Origin: Planctomycetaceae bacterium
GTDB lineage: Bacteria; Planctomycetota; Phycisphaerae; Phycisphaerales; SM1A02
Length of the DNA stretch: 6,589 nucleotides
Direction: 5' to 3'
NCBI GenBank assembly: GCA_027488265.1
Contig: JAIYCA010000150.1
Coordinates: 1 to 6,589, forward strand
Shown here: positions 1-5,351 of the stretch, piece after piece
How the letters are laid out: each line of letters starts with the position of its first letter
How positions within the stretch are numbered: position 1 is the stretch's first letter
Translations under genes and position numbers: made by a program
The notes under the pieces: generated by a model
The model's input: the letters and a program-made list of their open reading frames with translations, nothing else
Databases searched by the model: none
What the model was told of the DNA's origin: nothing

Positions 1-1
1 C

Positions 2-244
2 ACAGACTATGAGAATTTACTGAAACCAACTGTTAAGATCTCTGTGGATGACTTCAAGATCATCAATGTCGACTGCACGTCGTCGATCCCAGGTGACATC
101 AACGGCGACGGTGTTGTCAACGCGGGCGACCTCGCAGGGTTGCTCGGCGCGTGGGGCGCAACCTCGGGCCCAGCGGACATCAATGGTGACGGCATTGTCG
201 ACGCGACCGATCTTGCCATTCTCGTCTCGAACTGGAATGGTTGA
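2..244 (+). CDS. C-terminus of a secreted protein with two dockerin-type calcium loops (5' end outside window)
   Basis: The frame is open from base 2 to a TGA at 242-244, so this is the last 80 codons of a longer gene; the GTG at 44 is inside it and is not a start. The visible tail has two EF-hand-like dockerin loops of the form DxNxDGxVxxxD, at nt 95-130 and 176-211. Each is followed by a short helix (DLAGLLGAWG and DLAILVSNWN). Such paired loops bind calcium and are common at the C-termini of large exported proteins of Phycisphaerae, where they usually lack a known cohesin partner. The segment before the loops (around nt 29-85) looks like the end of a beta-rich domain, but I cannot name it. 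The function of the missing part is unknown. Confidence is high for the dockerin-like tail, and there is none for the overall activity. Confidence 0.85.
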   Translation, partial: TDYENLLKPTVKISVDDFKIINVDCTSSIPGDINGDGVVNAGDLAGLLGAWGATSGPADINGDGIVDATDLAILVSNWNG

Positions 245-337
245 TGGACAAGCCTTCTCGGTGGTTGCCTTCTGAGTGCGCTCGCGTCATAATCGCGAAG
301 CAATGAAACCAGAAGTGATCACCCACCGCGAAGTCGT

Positions 338-382
338 GTCGGCTCCTTCAAAGTCGGCTGCTAGAAGGTCGGCTCGTTTCAG
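338..382 (+). repeat. Degenerate 15-bp direct repeat, three units starting GTCGGCT
   Basis: The heptamer GTCGGCT occurs at 338, 353 and 368, exactly 15 bp apart, and the remaining 8 bases of each unit differ. If the downstream gene starts at 303, the units encode a five-residue repeat beginning Ser-Ala (SAPSK, SAARR, SARFR). If it starts at 390, they sit in the leader just before the Shine-Dalgarno sequence. The strict spacing suggests an old tandem duplication. Confidence 0.6.
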
Positions 383-389
383 GAAGTCA

Positions 390-1220
390 ATGCATCAAGT
401 TTCTCGGAGCGGCCTGCCAACGCAGGCCGCTCTTTCTTTGACGCTGACAACGCTCTGCGTTTCGCTCGCTGCAACGTCGATGTTTGGGGCGGCATCCGCT
501 CCATCGGCGACATCGGCCACATCGCTCGACGAAGCGAAGCCGTTCAAGCAGCCTGTCGAGGGCTGCACGTTCGAGATAGACCTCGTTCCGTTTAAGTCGC
601 CGAAGGGCGACACGCTGTACGTGTCGACGACAGAGATCCCGTGGGAACTCTTCGATGTCTTCGTGTACGGCTCAGACAAAGCCGACGGCAAGTCGAATGA
701 GAAGGCGGACGCCGTTACGAAGCCGACCAAGCCGTATATCGGCATGGACCGTGAGTTCGGGCACGTGGGTTTCCCCGTGATTTCGCCGAGCTATCTCAGT
801 TGTGTGCAGTTCTGCGAGTGGCTCTCCGCGAAGACGGGCCGCACCTACCGACTTCCGACTGGCGACGAGTGGAAGGCGCTCTGTGAGCAGTCGGGGATCG
901 ATCCGAAGAACTGCGGCGACTACGCATGGACGAAGGAGAACGCTGGCGAGAAGACCCACAAACTCGCCTCGAAGAAGGCCGACAAACTCGGTTGCTTCGA
1001 TCTCTTCGGCAACGCGTGTGAGTGGGTGAACACGGGCGAGAAACTTGGTTCAGTTGCGGGTGGTAGCTATCTCGATTCGATGGCCGATCTCGGCTGCGGC
1101 GTCTTCCTGCCGTGCAAGCCCGTCGAGTGGAACGAGATCGACCCGCAGTTCCCAAAGAGCAAGCGGTGGTATTCGAGCGGCGGCTTCGTCGGCTTCCGTG
1201 TGATTTGTGAGTCGAAGTAA
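390..1220 (+). CDS. Secreted SUMF1/FGE-fold domain protein, catalytic cysteines not conserved
   Basis: The 276-residue product has an N-terminal signal peptide (hydrophobic core about residues 13-33, AxA-type site near residues 34-37). A domain of the formylglycine-generating-enzyme/SUMF1 family (PF03781) follows. Family marks are FCEWLSAKTGRTYRLP (141-156), the following E-W pair, a GNxxEWV turn (208-213), AGGSY (223-227) and a final GGFVGFRV (264-271). True FGE enzymes convert a sulfatase cysteine to formylglycine using a cysteine pair just after the GGSY motif. Here the aligned position after GGSYL is Asp229. The only nearby cysteines are Cys236 and Cys242, spaced x5 rather than x4, so FGE activity is doubtful and a binding or structural role is more likely. 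Start choice: ATG 390 has AGGA five bases upstream and gives a clean signal peptide. Possible in-frame upstream starts are ATG 303 and GTG 276, both without a clear ribosome site. No sulfatase gene is in the window. Confidence 0.8.
   Translation: MHQVSRSGLPTQAALSLTLTTLCVSLAATSMFGAASAPSATSATSLDEAKPFKQPVEGCTFEIDLVPFKSPKGDTLYVSTTEIPWELFDVFVYGSDKADGKSNEKADAVTKPTKPYIGMDREFGHVGFPVISPSYLSCVQFCEWLSAKTGRTYRLPTGDEWKALCEQSGIDPKNCGDYAWTKENAGEKTHKLASKKADKLGCFDLFGNACEWVNTGEKLGSVAGGSYLDSMADLGCGVFLPCKPVEWNEIDPQFPKSKRWYSSGGFVGFRVICESK
407..439 (+). terminator. Terminator-like hairpin inside the signal-peptide coding region
   Basis: A perfect 10-bp GC-rich inverted repeat (407-416 with 423-432) encloses the six-base loop CCAACG and is followed directly by TTTCTTT (433-439). 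This is the shape of an intrinsic terminator on the plus strand. It lies within codons 6-17 of the SUMF1-fold gene if that gene starts at 390. It could end transcripts from the dockerin gene 163 bases upstream, or act as an attenuator. The inverted repeat is seen directly; termination is inferred. Confidence 0.6.
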
Positions 1221-1222
1221 GC

Positions 1223-1242
1223 GTCGCGCGCAGACGCGCGGC
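1223..1242 (+). other. Small GC hairpin after the SUMF1-fold gene stop
   Basis: CGCGCG (1225-1230) pairs with CGCGCG (1235-1240) around the loop CAGA, and one G-T and one G-C pair extend the stem. It begins three bases after the TAA stop. No T-run follows, so I do not call it a terminator; it could stabilise the 3' end of the transcript. Confidence 0.3.
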
Positions 1243-1306
1243 CGTTCAAACACTTTCTAAAACCGACCTTTCCAAGCGTCCATGCGTTGCGTGGGCCGCA
1301 TACACC

Positions 1307-1328
1307 CGGCGCGCTGCGCCGAGAGGAG
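1307..1328 (+). promoter_or_regulatory. Hairpin next to a strong ribosome binding site for the Gfo/Idh gene
   Basis: AGGAG at 1324-1328 lies six bases before ATG 1335 and fixes that start. Immediately upstream, CGGCGC (1307-1312) can pair with GCGCCG (1316-1321) around GCT, ending two bases before the ribosome site. The hairpin does not mask the site, so it may simply keep it open. The sequences are seen directly; any regulatory effect is inferred. Confidence 0.5.
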
Positions 1329-1334
1329 TGAACG

Positions 1335-2642
1335 ATGAGCCTGAACCCTCAAGCCCCGAACCCTCAAGCCTCGAATCTGAAGGCATTCGATCGTCGAGCC
1401 TTTGTTGCCGCCGCCGCCGCTTCGCCCATTTTGCTCGGTGCTACGCGCGCTTTCGCCCACCTTGGTCGTGAGCCGGTCCTCAAGATCGCCGTGATCGGTT
1501 GTGGTGGTCGCGGTACGGGCGCGATGTTCAACGCGATCAACGCTGGCAAGACTTCGGGTGCCAAGATCGAAGTGGTCGCGCTCGGCGATCTCTTCCCCGA
1601 GCGCGTCGCGAATGCGAACAACGCGCTCACCGAGAACGGCATGCCGGCCGTGTCGAGTGACAAACTCTTCAGCGGGTTCGATGCCTACAAGAAGGTTTGC
1701 GCGACCGACGCCGACATCGTGATTCTCGCGACGCCGCCGGGGTTCCGTCCGATCCACTTCAAAGAAGCGACGAAGGCCGGCAAGCACGTGTTCGCAGAGA
1801 AGCCCGTGGCCGTCGACGGGCCTGGCGTCCGAAGCTTCATCGAGTCCGCGGCCGAGTCGCGCTCGAAGAAACTCAAGATGGTTGCGGGCACGCAGCGTCG
1901 TCACGAGGCTTGCTACATCGAAGCGATTGATCGCATTCAGAAGGGCGACATCGGCCGCGTGATGGCAGGCCGCGTCTACTGGAACATGGGAAGCCTCTGG
2001 CACGTTGATGCGCAGGCTGATCGAAGCGAAGTCGAGAACCAAGTGCGCAACTGGCTCTACCACGCGTGGCTCTCGGGCGATCACATTGTCGAGCAGCACG
2101 TGCACCAACTCGACGTGATGCAGTGGGTGATGGGCGCGGATCCGCTTCTGGTGCGCGGCGTCGGCGGCCGCCAAGTGCGCACGGATGGACGCTTCGGTCA
2201 CATCTTCGATCACTTTGGTCTCGAGTTCCTGTACCCCGGTGATCGCTTCGTCTTCTCAATGTGTCGTCAGCAAGATGGCACCGATGGCAAGGTCGAAGAG
2301 ATCTTCCACGGCACCGAAGGCACGGCCACGCTTCGCTCGGGTTTCGCGGAACTCTCGGGCAAGAATCCGTGGAAGTTCGGCGGCAAGCAACGTGATCCGT
2401 ACACGCAGGAGCACATCGATCTCCAGAACGCGATTCTGAAGGATCAACCACTCAACGAAGCGGAACAAGTGGCGAAGAGCACACTCTGCGCAATCATGGG
2501 ACGTATGGCCGCGTACACCGGCAAGGACGTCACGTGGGAGCAGGCGATGAATTCGACCGAGTTGCTCATGCCAGAGTCGGTTGAGTTTGGTCCGCGCGAA
2601 CAAGCGCCGGTCGCAATTCCAGGCCGCACGAAATTGCAGTGA
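1335..2642 (+). CDS. Tat-exported Gfo/Idh/MocA family oxidoreductase
   Basis: The 435-residue product is full length for the secreted branch of the Gfo/Idh/MocA family, which are NAD(P)-dependent dehydrogenases or oxidoreductases of sugars, inositols and related compounds. A Tat-type signal comes first, with twin arginines R20-R21 in DRRAFV, an alanine-rich core to about residue 38, and a possible AFA cleavage site at 39-41. The Rossmann dinucleotide motif VIGCGGRGTG is at residues 53-62, with an acidic Asp85 at the end of strand 2. The family EKP motif is at 155-157. The GDHIVEQHVHQLD segment (248-260) supplies the conserved His and Asp residues of the active-site region. Export suggests the cofactor is bound tightly before transport, as known for glucose-fructose oxidoreductase. 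The substrate cannot be told from sequence. The start is fixed by AGGAG six bases upstream. The 114-bp gap from the SUMF1-fold gene allows cotranscription. The N-terminus carries an odd five-residue repeat before the Tat motif. Confidence 0.9.
   Translation: MSLNPQAPNPQASNLKAFDRRAFVAAAAASPILLGATRAFAHLGREPVLKIAVIGCGGRGTGAMFNAINAGKTSGAKIEVVALGDLFPERVANANNALTENGMPAVSSDKLFSGFDAYKKVCATDADIVILATPPGFRPIHFKEATKAGKHVFAEKPVAVDGPGVRSFIESAAESRSKKLKMVAGTQRRHEACYIEAIDRIQKGDIGRVMAGRVYWNMGSLWHVDAQADRSEVENQVRNWLYHAWLSGDHIVEQHVHQLDVMQWVMGADPLLVRGVGGRQVRTDGRFGHIFDHFGLEFLYPGDRFVFSMCRQQDGTDGKVEEIFHGTEGTATLRSGFAELSGKNPWKFGGKQRDPYTQEHIDLQNAILKDQPLNEAEQVAKSTLCAIMGRMAAYTGKDVTWEQAMNSTELLMPESVEFGPREQAPVAIPGRTKLQ
1344..1388 (+). 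repeat. 15-bp tandem repeat in the 5' coding end of the Gfo/Idh gene
   Basis: Units at 1344-1358 and 1359-1373 match at 14 of 15 bases (AACCCTCAAGCC plus CCG or TCG). A third, decayed unit follows at 1374-1388. They encode NPQAP, NPQAS and NLKAF, in frame, between the start codon and the twin-arginine motif. The length is a multiple of three, so the duplication kept the reading frame. Confidence 0.85.
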
Positions 2643-2666
2643 GGTTGCAGTGAGGTTGCAGTCACG
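2634..2666 (+). repeat. 11-bp tandem repeat, three copies, across the Gfo/Idh stop codon
   Basis: TTGCAGTGAGG occurs twice exactly (2634-2644, 2645-2655), and a third copy keeps the first seven bases (2656-2662). The functional TGA at 2640-2642 lies in the first copy, and the second copy carries another TGA at 2651 in a different frame. The period is not a multiple of three, so the array could only expand here without harm because it starts at the stop codon. Confidence 0.9.
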
Positions 2667-2707
2667 CCGCGCGCGTGAACGCGCCATGTGAACAGGCCTC
2701 GTGATCG

Positions 2708-3826
2708 TCAACGCTTCCACGCGCCGTGATACGTCACGGCCGTGGAGGCGTTTTTCGTCACGGGGTTGGTTTCGAGTTTCGTCGACGGGTTCGACGCGAC
2801 TTTTCCGCCTGCCGCCGCTTCGTTGCTGCCGCGCTCGATGCGCGCGCCATACTCAGGGAAGCGTGCGAGAATCGCAGCGGCCTGCGCGTCGTTCTCCGTC
2901 AGCGCAAGCGCGGTACCGAGGGCGTCGACCGCTGCGTCGAGTGGTCCAATCACAGTCGCGCGCGCCGCGTTGATTGCGCCGAGTCCTGTTCGCGGATCAA
3001 CGATGTGCGCGTATCGGACGCCGTCGATCTCAATGAATTGCTCTGTCGCGCCGGAGGTCGACACCGCACAACGCGCGACGACGATGCGCTCCGGATTCAC
3101 CGCGCTTTCGATGTCGACTTTCCAACCAGACTCGCCGCGCGGAGGCTCACCGATGGCGAGGTCGCCGGCAACAGCCACCATCGCACGCGGACAACCGTTG
3201 GCGCGCAGGGTCTCGAGTGCAGCGATGGCACCGAAGCCTTTCCCAATGCCGCCAAAGTCGATCGAGATCGACGCATCCTCGCGACGGACTTCGGAGCCCG
3301 CAACTTGGACGCGTGTGAAGCCCGTCTTCGCACGCGCGGAAGCGAGGGCGGCGGCGTCGGGTAGGGCCTGCGTCTTTCGCGCGTCACGCCAGAGTTGAAC
3401 GAGCGGCGCCACCGTCGGATCGAACAAGCCATCGGTCTGCGCAGAGACGTGCAGCGCGCGCTCCAAACAGCGCGCGAATGACTCGGGAATTTGCTGTGTG
3501 AGTTCCGACGAGCGATTGAACTTGGTGAGATCGCTCGTCTCTTTCCAGTCGGAAAGCATCCGATCGAGCCGTTCGAGTTCTTCGAGTGCGGCGCGCGCCG
3601 CGATCTTCGCTTTCGCTGGATCATCGGCGTCGATGGTGATCGTGACGGGCGAACCCATCGCGAAACCAACGAAGTACTCGCGGTTTGCGCGCGAGGCATC
3701 GGTTGGATCGGGAAGCGCCGCCGGATTGTCCGCGAAGCGTTCATAGCCGCGCCACGCGACAAGCCCGAACGCAAGCAAGAGCGCGATCCGAAGCGGAGTA
3801 ACTCGACCTTTCCGCAGACGTCGCAC
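2708..3826 (-). CDS. apbE: Membrane-anchored FAD:protein FMN transferase (ApbE family)
   Basis: ApbE enzymes split FAD and attach FMN through a phosphoester to Thr or Ser of target proteins outside the cytoplasm, as in NqrC/RnfG-type and FMN-binding-domain proteins. The 372-residue product has an N-terminal membrane segment (about residues 12-25) after a basic start, with no lipobox cysteine, so it is probably anchored by an uncleaved helix. Family marks are MGSPVTITI (57-65), SDWKETSDLTKFN (92-104), GLFDPTVAPL (133-142), DFGGIGKGFG (190-199), GD at 221-222, STSG (256-259), HIVDPRTG (274-281) and DALGT (301-305), the last supplying the Asp and Thr expected near the metal. The GTG start lies three bases after the msrBA stop, and that TGA is in the same frame, so GTG 3826 is the first usable start. 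An AAGGAAG lies about 11 bases upstream. The last 40 residues are a low-complexity tail not typical of the family, and its final codons overlap the convergent terminator. Confidence 0.92.
   Translation of the reverse strand: MRRLRKGRVTPLRIALLLAFGLVAWRGYERFADNPAALPDPTDASRANREYFVGFAMGSPVTITIDADDPAKAKIAARAALEELERLDRMLSDWKETSDLTKFNRSSELTQQIPESFARCLERALHVSAQTDGLFDPTVAPLVQLWRDARKTQALPDAAALASARAKTGFTRVQVAGSEVRREDASISIDFGGIGKGFGAIAALETLRANGCPRAMVAVAGDLAIGEPPRGESGWKVDIESAVNPERIVVARCAVSTSGATEQFIEIDGVRYAHIVDPRTGLGAINAARATVIGPLDAAVDALGTALALTENDAQAAAILARFPEYGARIERGSNEAAAGGKVASNPSTKLETNPVTKNASTAVTYHGAWKR
2710..2755 (+). terminator. Strong intrinsic terminator of the plus-strand operon, inside the apbE 3' coding end
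   Basis: A near-perfect stem pairs 2710-2729 with 2734-2752: 19 base pairs with one G-T pair and a single unpaired C at 2722. It closes on the tetraloop TACG (2730-2733) and runs into TTTTT at 2751-2755. This is a textbook plus-strand rho-independent terminator for the Gfo/Idh gene. On the minus strand no T-run follows the stem, so it should act one way only. The same bases encode about the last 14 residues and the stop codon of apbE. Confidence 0.9.
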
Positions 3827-3829
3827 GGT

Positions 3830-5065
3830 TCAGTGCGCTTCCTTCGACGGCTCGGTCGGCTGGACCGGTTGCGTTGTCGCGCCTGTATCCGAAGCTGACG
3901 CGGCGGGAGCCTTCTTCGTCAACCACCACGGCTTGCCGATGTGGCAGCCGCGCGTTGGATTCTTCTCCAAGTAGTCTTGGTGATACGTCTCGGCGGTGTA
4001 GAAAGTCTTGGCAGGCTCGATTTCCGTGACGACCTTGCGACCGTTGAAGAGCGACTTCGCCGCGAGACCTGCCACGAACGTCTTCGCTTCCTTCTCTTGC
4101 TCGGCATTCACCGTGTAGATACCCGAGCGGTACTGCGTGCCGTAATCGGGACCTTGGCGATTCAACTGCGTCGGGTCGTGCATCTCGAAGAAGCCTTCGA
4201 GCAGTTGTGCGTACGTGATCTTGGTCGGGTCGTACACGACCTTCACGGCCTCCGCATGGCCCTTGTAGCCAGCGGGGCGCGACGAAGCGGGGGCGTCGTC
4301 TTGCGAGCAAATCTCCTTGTAGGTCGGATTCTCGCTCGAACCCTGCATGTATCCGCTCTCGGCAGTAATCACGCCGGGCGCGAGTTGGAAGTAGTGCTCG
4401 ATGCCCCAGAAGCAGCCGCCGGCGAAGTACGCGGTCTCGGTCTTGACCGGTTGCGATTCAGGCGGCAGCGGCGCGCCCTTCTCGTGGAAGACGAGCGCAG
4501 CCCCGTTCAAGCAGAAACGCAGACCTGTCGGCTTTGGGCCGTCGTCAAAGACGTGTCCGAGGTGGGCGTTGCAGCGCGCGCAGTTGATTTCAACGCGCTG
4601 CATGCCGTGCGAGTTGTCTTCCTTCGCAGCGACGTGCGCGATGTCGAACGGTTGGAAGAAGCTCGGCCAGCCCGTGCCGGAATTGAACTTGTGCGAACTC
4701 GAGAAGAGCGGGAGGCCGCAGACGACGCAGCAGTAGGTCCCGTCCTTCTTGTTGTCGAGGAGCGTGCCGCAGAACGCTGGCTCGGTGCCTGAGTTCTGCG
4801 TGATGCGATACGCCTCTGGCGAGAGTTTCTTCGCGAGTTCCGCGACCTTCGCGCGGGAATACGGCGTGACGTCGTAGCCAGAACGCGAGTACTGCGTGGG
4901 TGTCGAAGAAGTGGAGGCAGTATCGGAAGTCATGAGTTTCTCTTCGGGCGTACCGCCCGTCTTGTCGCTCACTTGGGACGGCGATGTGACCGTGCGTGAC
5001 AGTCCGAGCGCAGCGGCAGGGACCACCAAGATCAGACTGACGAGAATCGCGAGGGCAATGCGCAT
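3830..5065 (-). CDS. msrBA: Secreted bifunctional methionine sulfoxide reductase B/A
   Basis: The protein reduces both R- and S-methionine sulfoxide, repairing oxidised proteins. The 411-residue product has a signal peptide or signal anchor (hydrophobic residues 3-20), so it acts outside the cytoplasm. The MsrB domain comes first (about 74-197). It has zinc-site pairs Cys113/Cys116 and Cys162/Cys165, GTGWPSF at 130-136, HLGHVFDDG at 168-176 and catalytic Cys185 in RFCLN; Cys99 may be the resolving residue. The MsrA domain follows (about 208-380), with catalytic Cys218 in GGCFWG, GHAEAV (269-274) and DYGTQYRS (307-314); Cys374 is a candidate resolving residue. Between Cys253 and GHAEAV there are about ten residues more than in usual MsrA proteins. 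The C-terminus is a Pro/Ala/Thr-rich tail. Start choice: ATG 5065 has AAAGG seven bases upstream and leads into the signal sequence. A longer in-frame reading to 5179 would run into tRNA-Leu and is rejected. It is followed by apbE after three bases, so the two are cotranscribed. Confidence 0.93.
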   Translation of the reverse strand: MRIALAILVSLILVVPAAALGLSRTVTSPSQVSDKTGGTPEEKLMTSDTASTSSTPTQYSRSGYDVTPYSRAKVAELAKKLSPEAYRITQNSGTEPAFCGTLLDNKKDGTYCCVVCGLPLFSSSHKFNSGTGWPSFFQPFDIAHVAAKEDNSHGMQRVEINCARCNAHLGHVFDDGPKPTGLRFCLNGAALVFHEKGAPLPPESQPVKTETAYFAGGCFWGIEHYFQLAPGVITAESGYMQGSSENPTYKEICSQDDAPASSRPAGYKGHAEAVKVVYDPTKITYAQLLEGFFEMHDPTQLNRQGPDYGTQYRSGIYTVNAEQEKEAKTFVAGLAAKSLFNGRKVVTEIEPAKTFYTAETYHQDYLEKNPTRGCHIGKPWWLTKKAPAASASDTGATTQPVQPTEPSKEAH

Positions 5066-5125
5066 AGTGAGACCTTTACGAGAAGTGGCGATCGCTGTTC
5101 GCCCGTTCGCCATGGCGGATGCAAC

Positions 5126-5149
5126 GAATGAACGCTTGAATGAACGCTT
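5126..5149. repeat. 12-bp tandem duplication just past the tRNA-Leu 3' end
   Basis: GAATGAACGCTT occurs twice exactly (5126-5137, 5138-5149), followed by a further GAATG that reaches the tRNA boundary. It is non-coding if msrBA starts at 5065. It lies in the 3' trailer of the tRNA and the leader of msrBA. Confidence 0.85.
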
Positions 5150-5152
5150 GAA

Positions 5153-5234
5153 TGGGCCCGGTGGGAATTGAACCCACACGCCTTGCGGCTGCAGATTTTA
5201 AGTCCGCTGCGTCTGCCGATTTCGCCACGGGCCC
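5153..5234 (-). tRNA. tRNA-Leu (anticodon UAA)
   Basis: The minus strand folds as a full cloverleaf. The acceptor stem GGGCCCG (5234-5228) pairs with CGGGCCC (5160-5154), and the discriminator A is at 5153. The D-stem is GCG/CGC. The anticodon stem is GCGGA/TCTGC around the loop CTTAAAA, which places anticodon TAA at 5200-5198. A short class II variable arm (GCC, GCAA, GGC) follows, then T-stem GTGGG/CCCAC around TTCAATT. Anticodon, variable arm and A discriminator all indicate leucine, reading UUA and UUG. The 3' CCA is not encoded (the next bases are TTC), so it must be added after processing. It sits between gnd and msrBA on the same strand, and no convincing promoter of its own was found. 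Confidence 0.95.
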
Positions 5235-5351
5235 GTGTGGGGTGCATCCTACCGAAGGCGGGGACTCACGCTCATACAGGCAACCCCCGCTCCAACGAAC
5301 GGACGATTGCTGCTGCGCGTGTTCTCGGCGCTGTGCGAGCGTTTCGTGACC

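Noticed and set aside
1257..2213. 318-codon open frame on the minus strand
   Set aside because: It lies opposite the Gfo/Idh gene, whose motifs are clear; the minus-strand product has no recognisable motif and is a by-product of high GC.
2662..2678. Inverted repeat TCACGC/GCGTGA as the apbE terminator
   Set aside because: It has six base pairs and no T-run on the minus strand, so termination there is not supported.
3830..3832. TGA between msrBA and apbE as a selenocysteine codon
   Set aside because: MsrBA already has its catalytic cysteines and ends in a natural low-complexity tail. No selenocysteine insertion hairpin was seen, and apbE has its own start.
3941..4792. 283-codon open frame on the plus strand
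   Set aside because: It is a shadow of msrBA; the product is rich in Arg, Val and Leu with no domain.
5126..5160. Integration (att) site at the tRNA-Leu 3' end
   Set aside because: The repeat is a local tandem duplication outside the tRNA; no integrase gene and no second copy of the tRNA end is in the window.
5066..5179. N-terminal extension of the msrBA reading frame to 5179
   Set aside because: It would overlap the tRNA-Leu gene and the 12-bp duplication, and would place about 38 residues before a good signal peptide that has its own ATG and AAAGG site.
5261..5290. GCGGGG/CCCCGC inverted repeat between gnd and the tRNA
   Set aside because: The loop is about 20 bases and no T-run follows; it is too weak to call.
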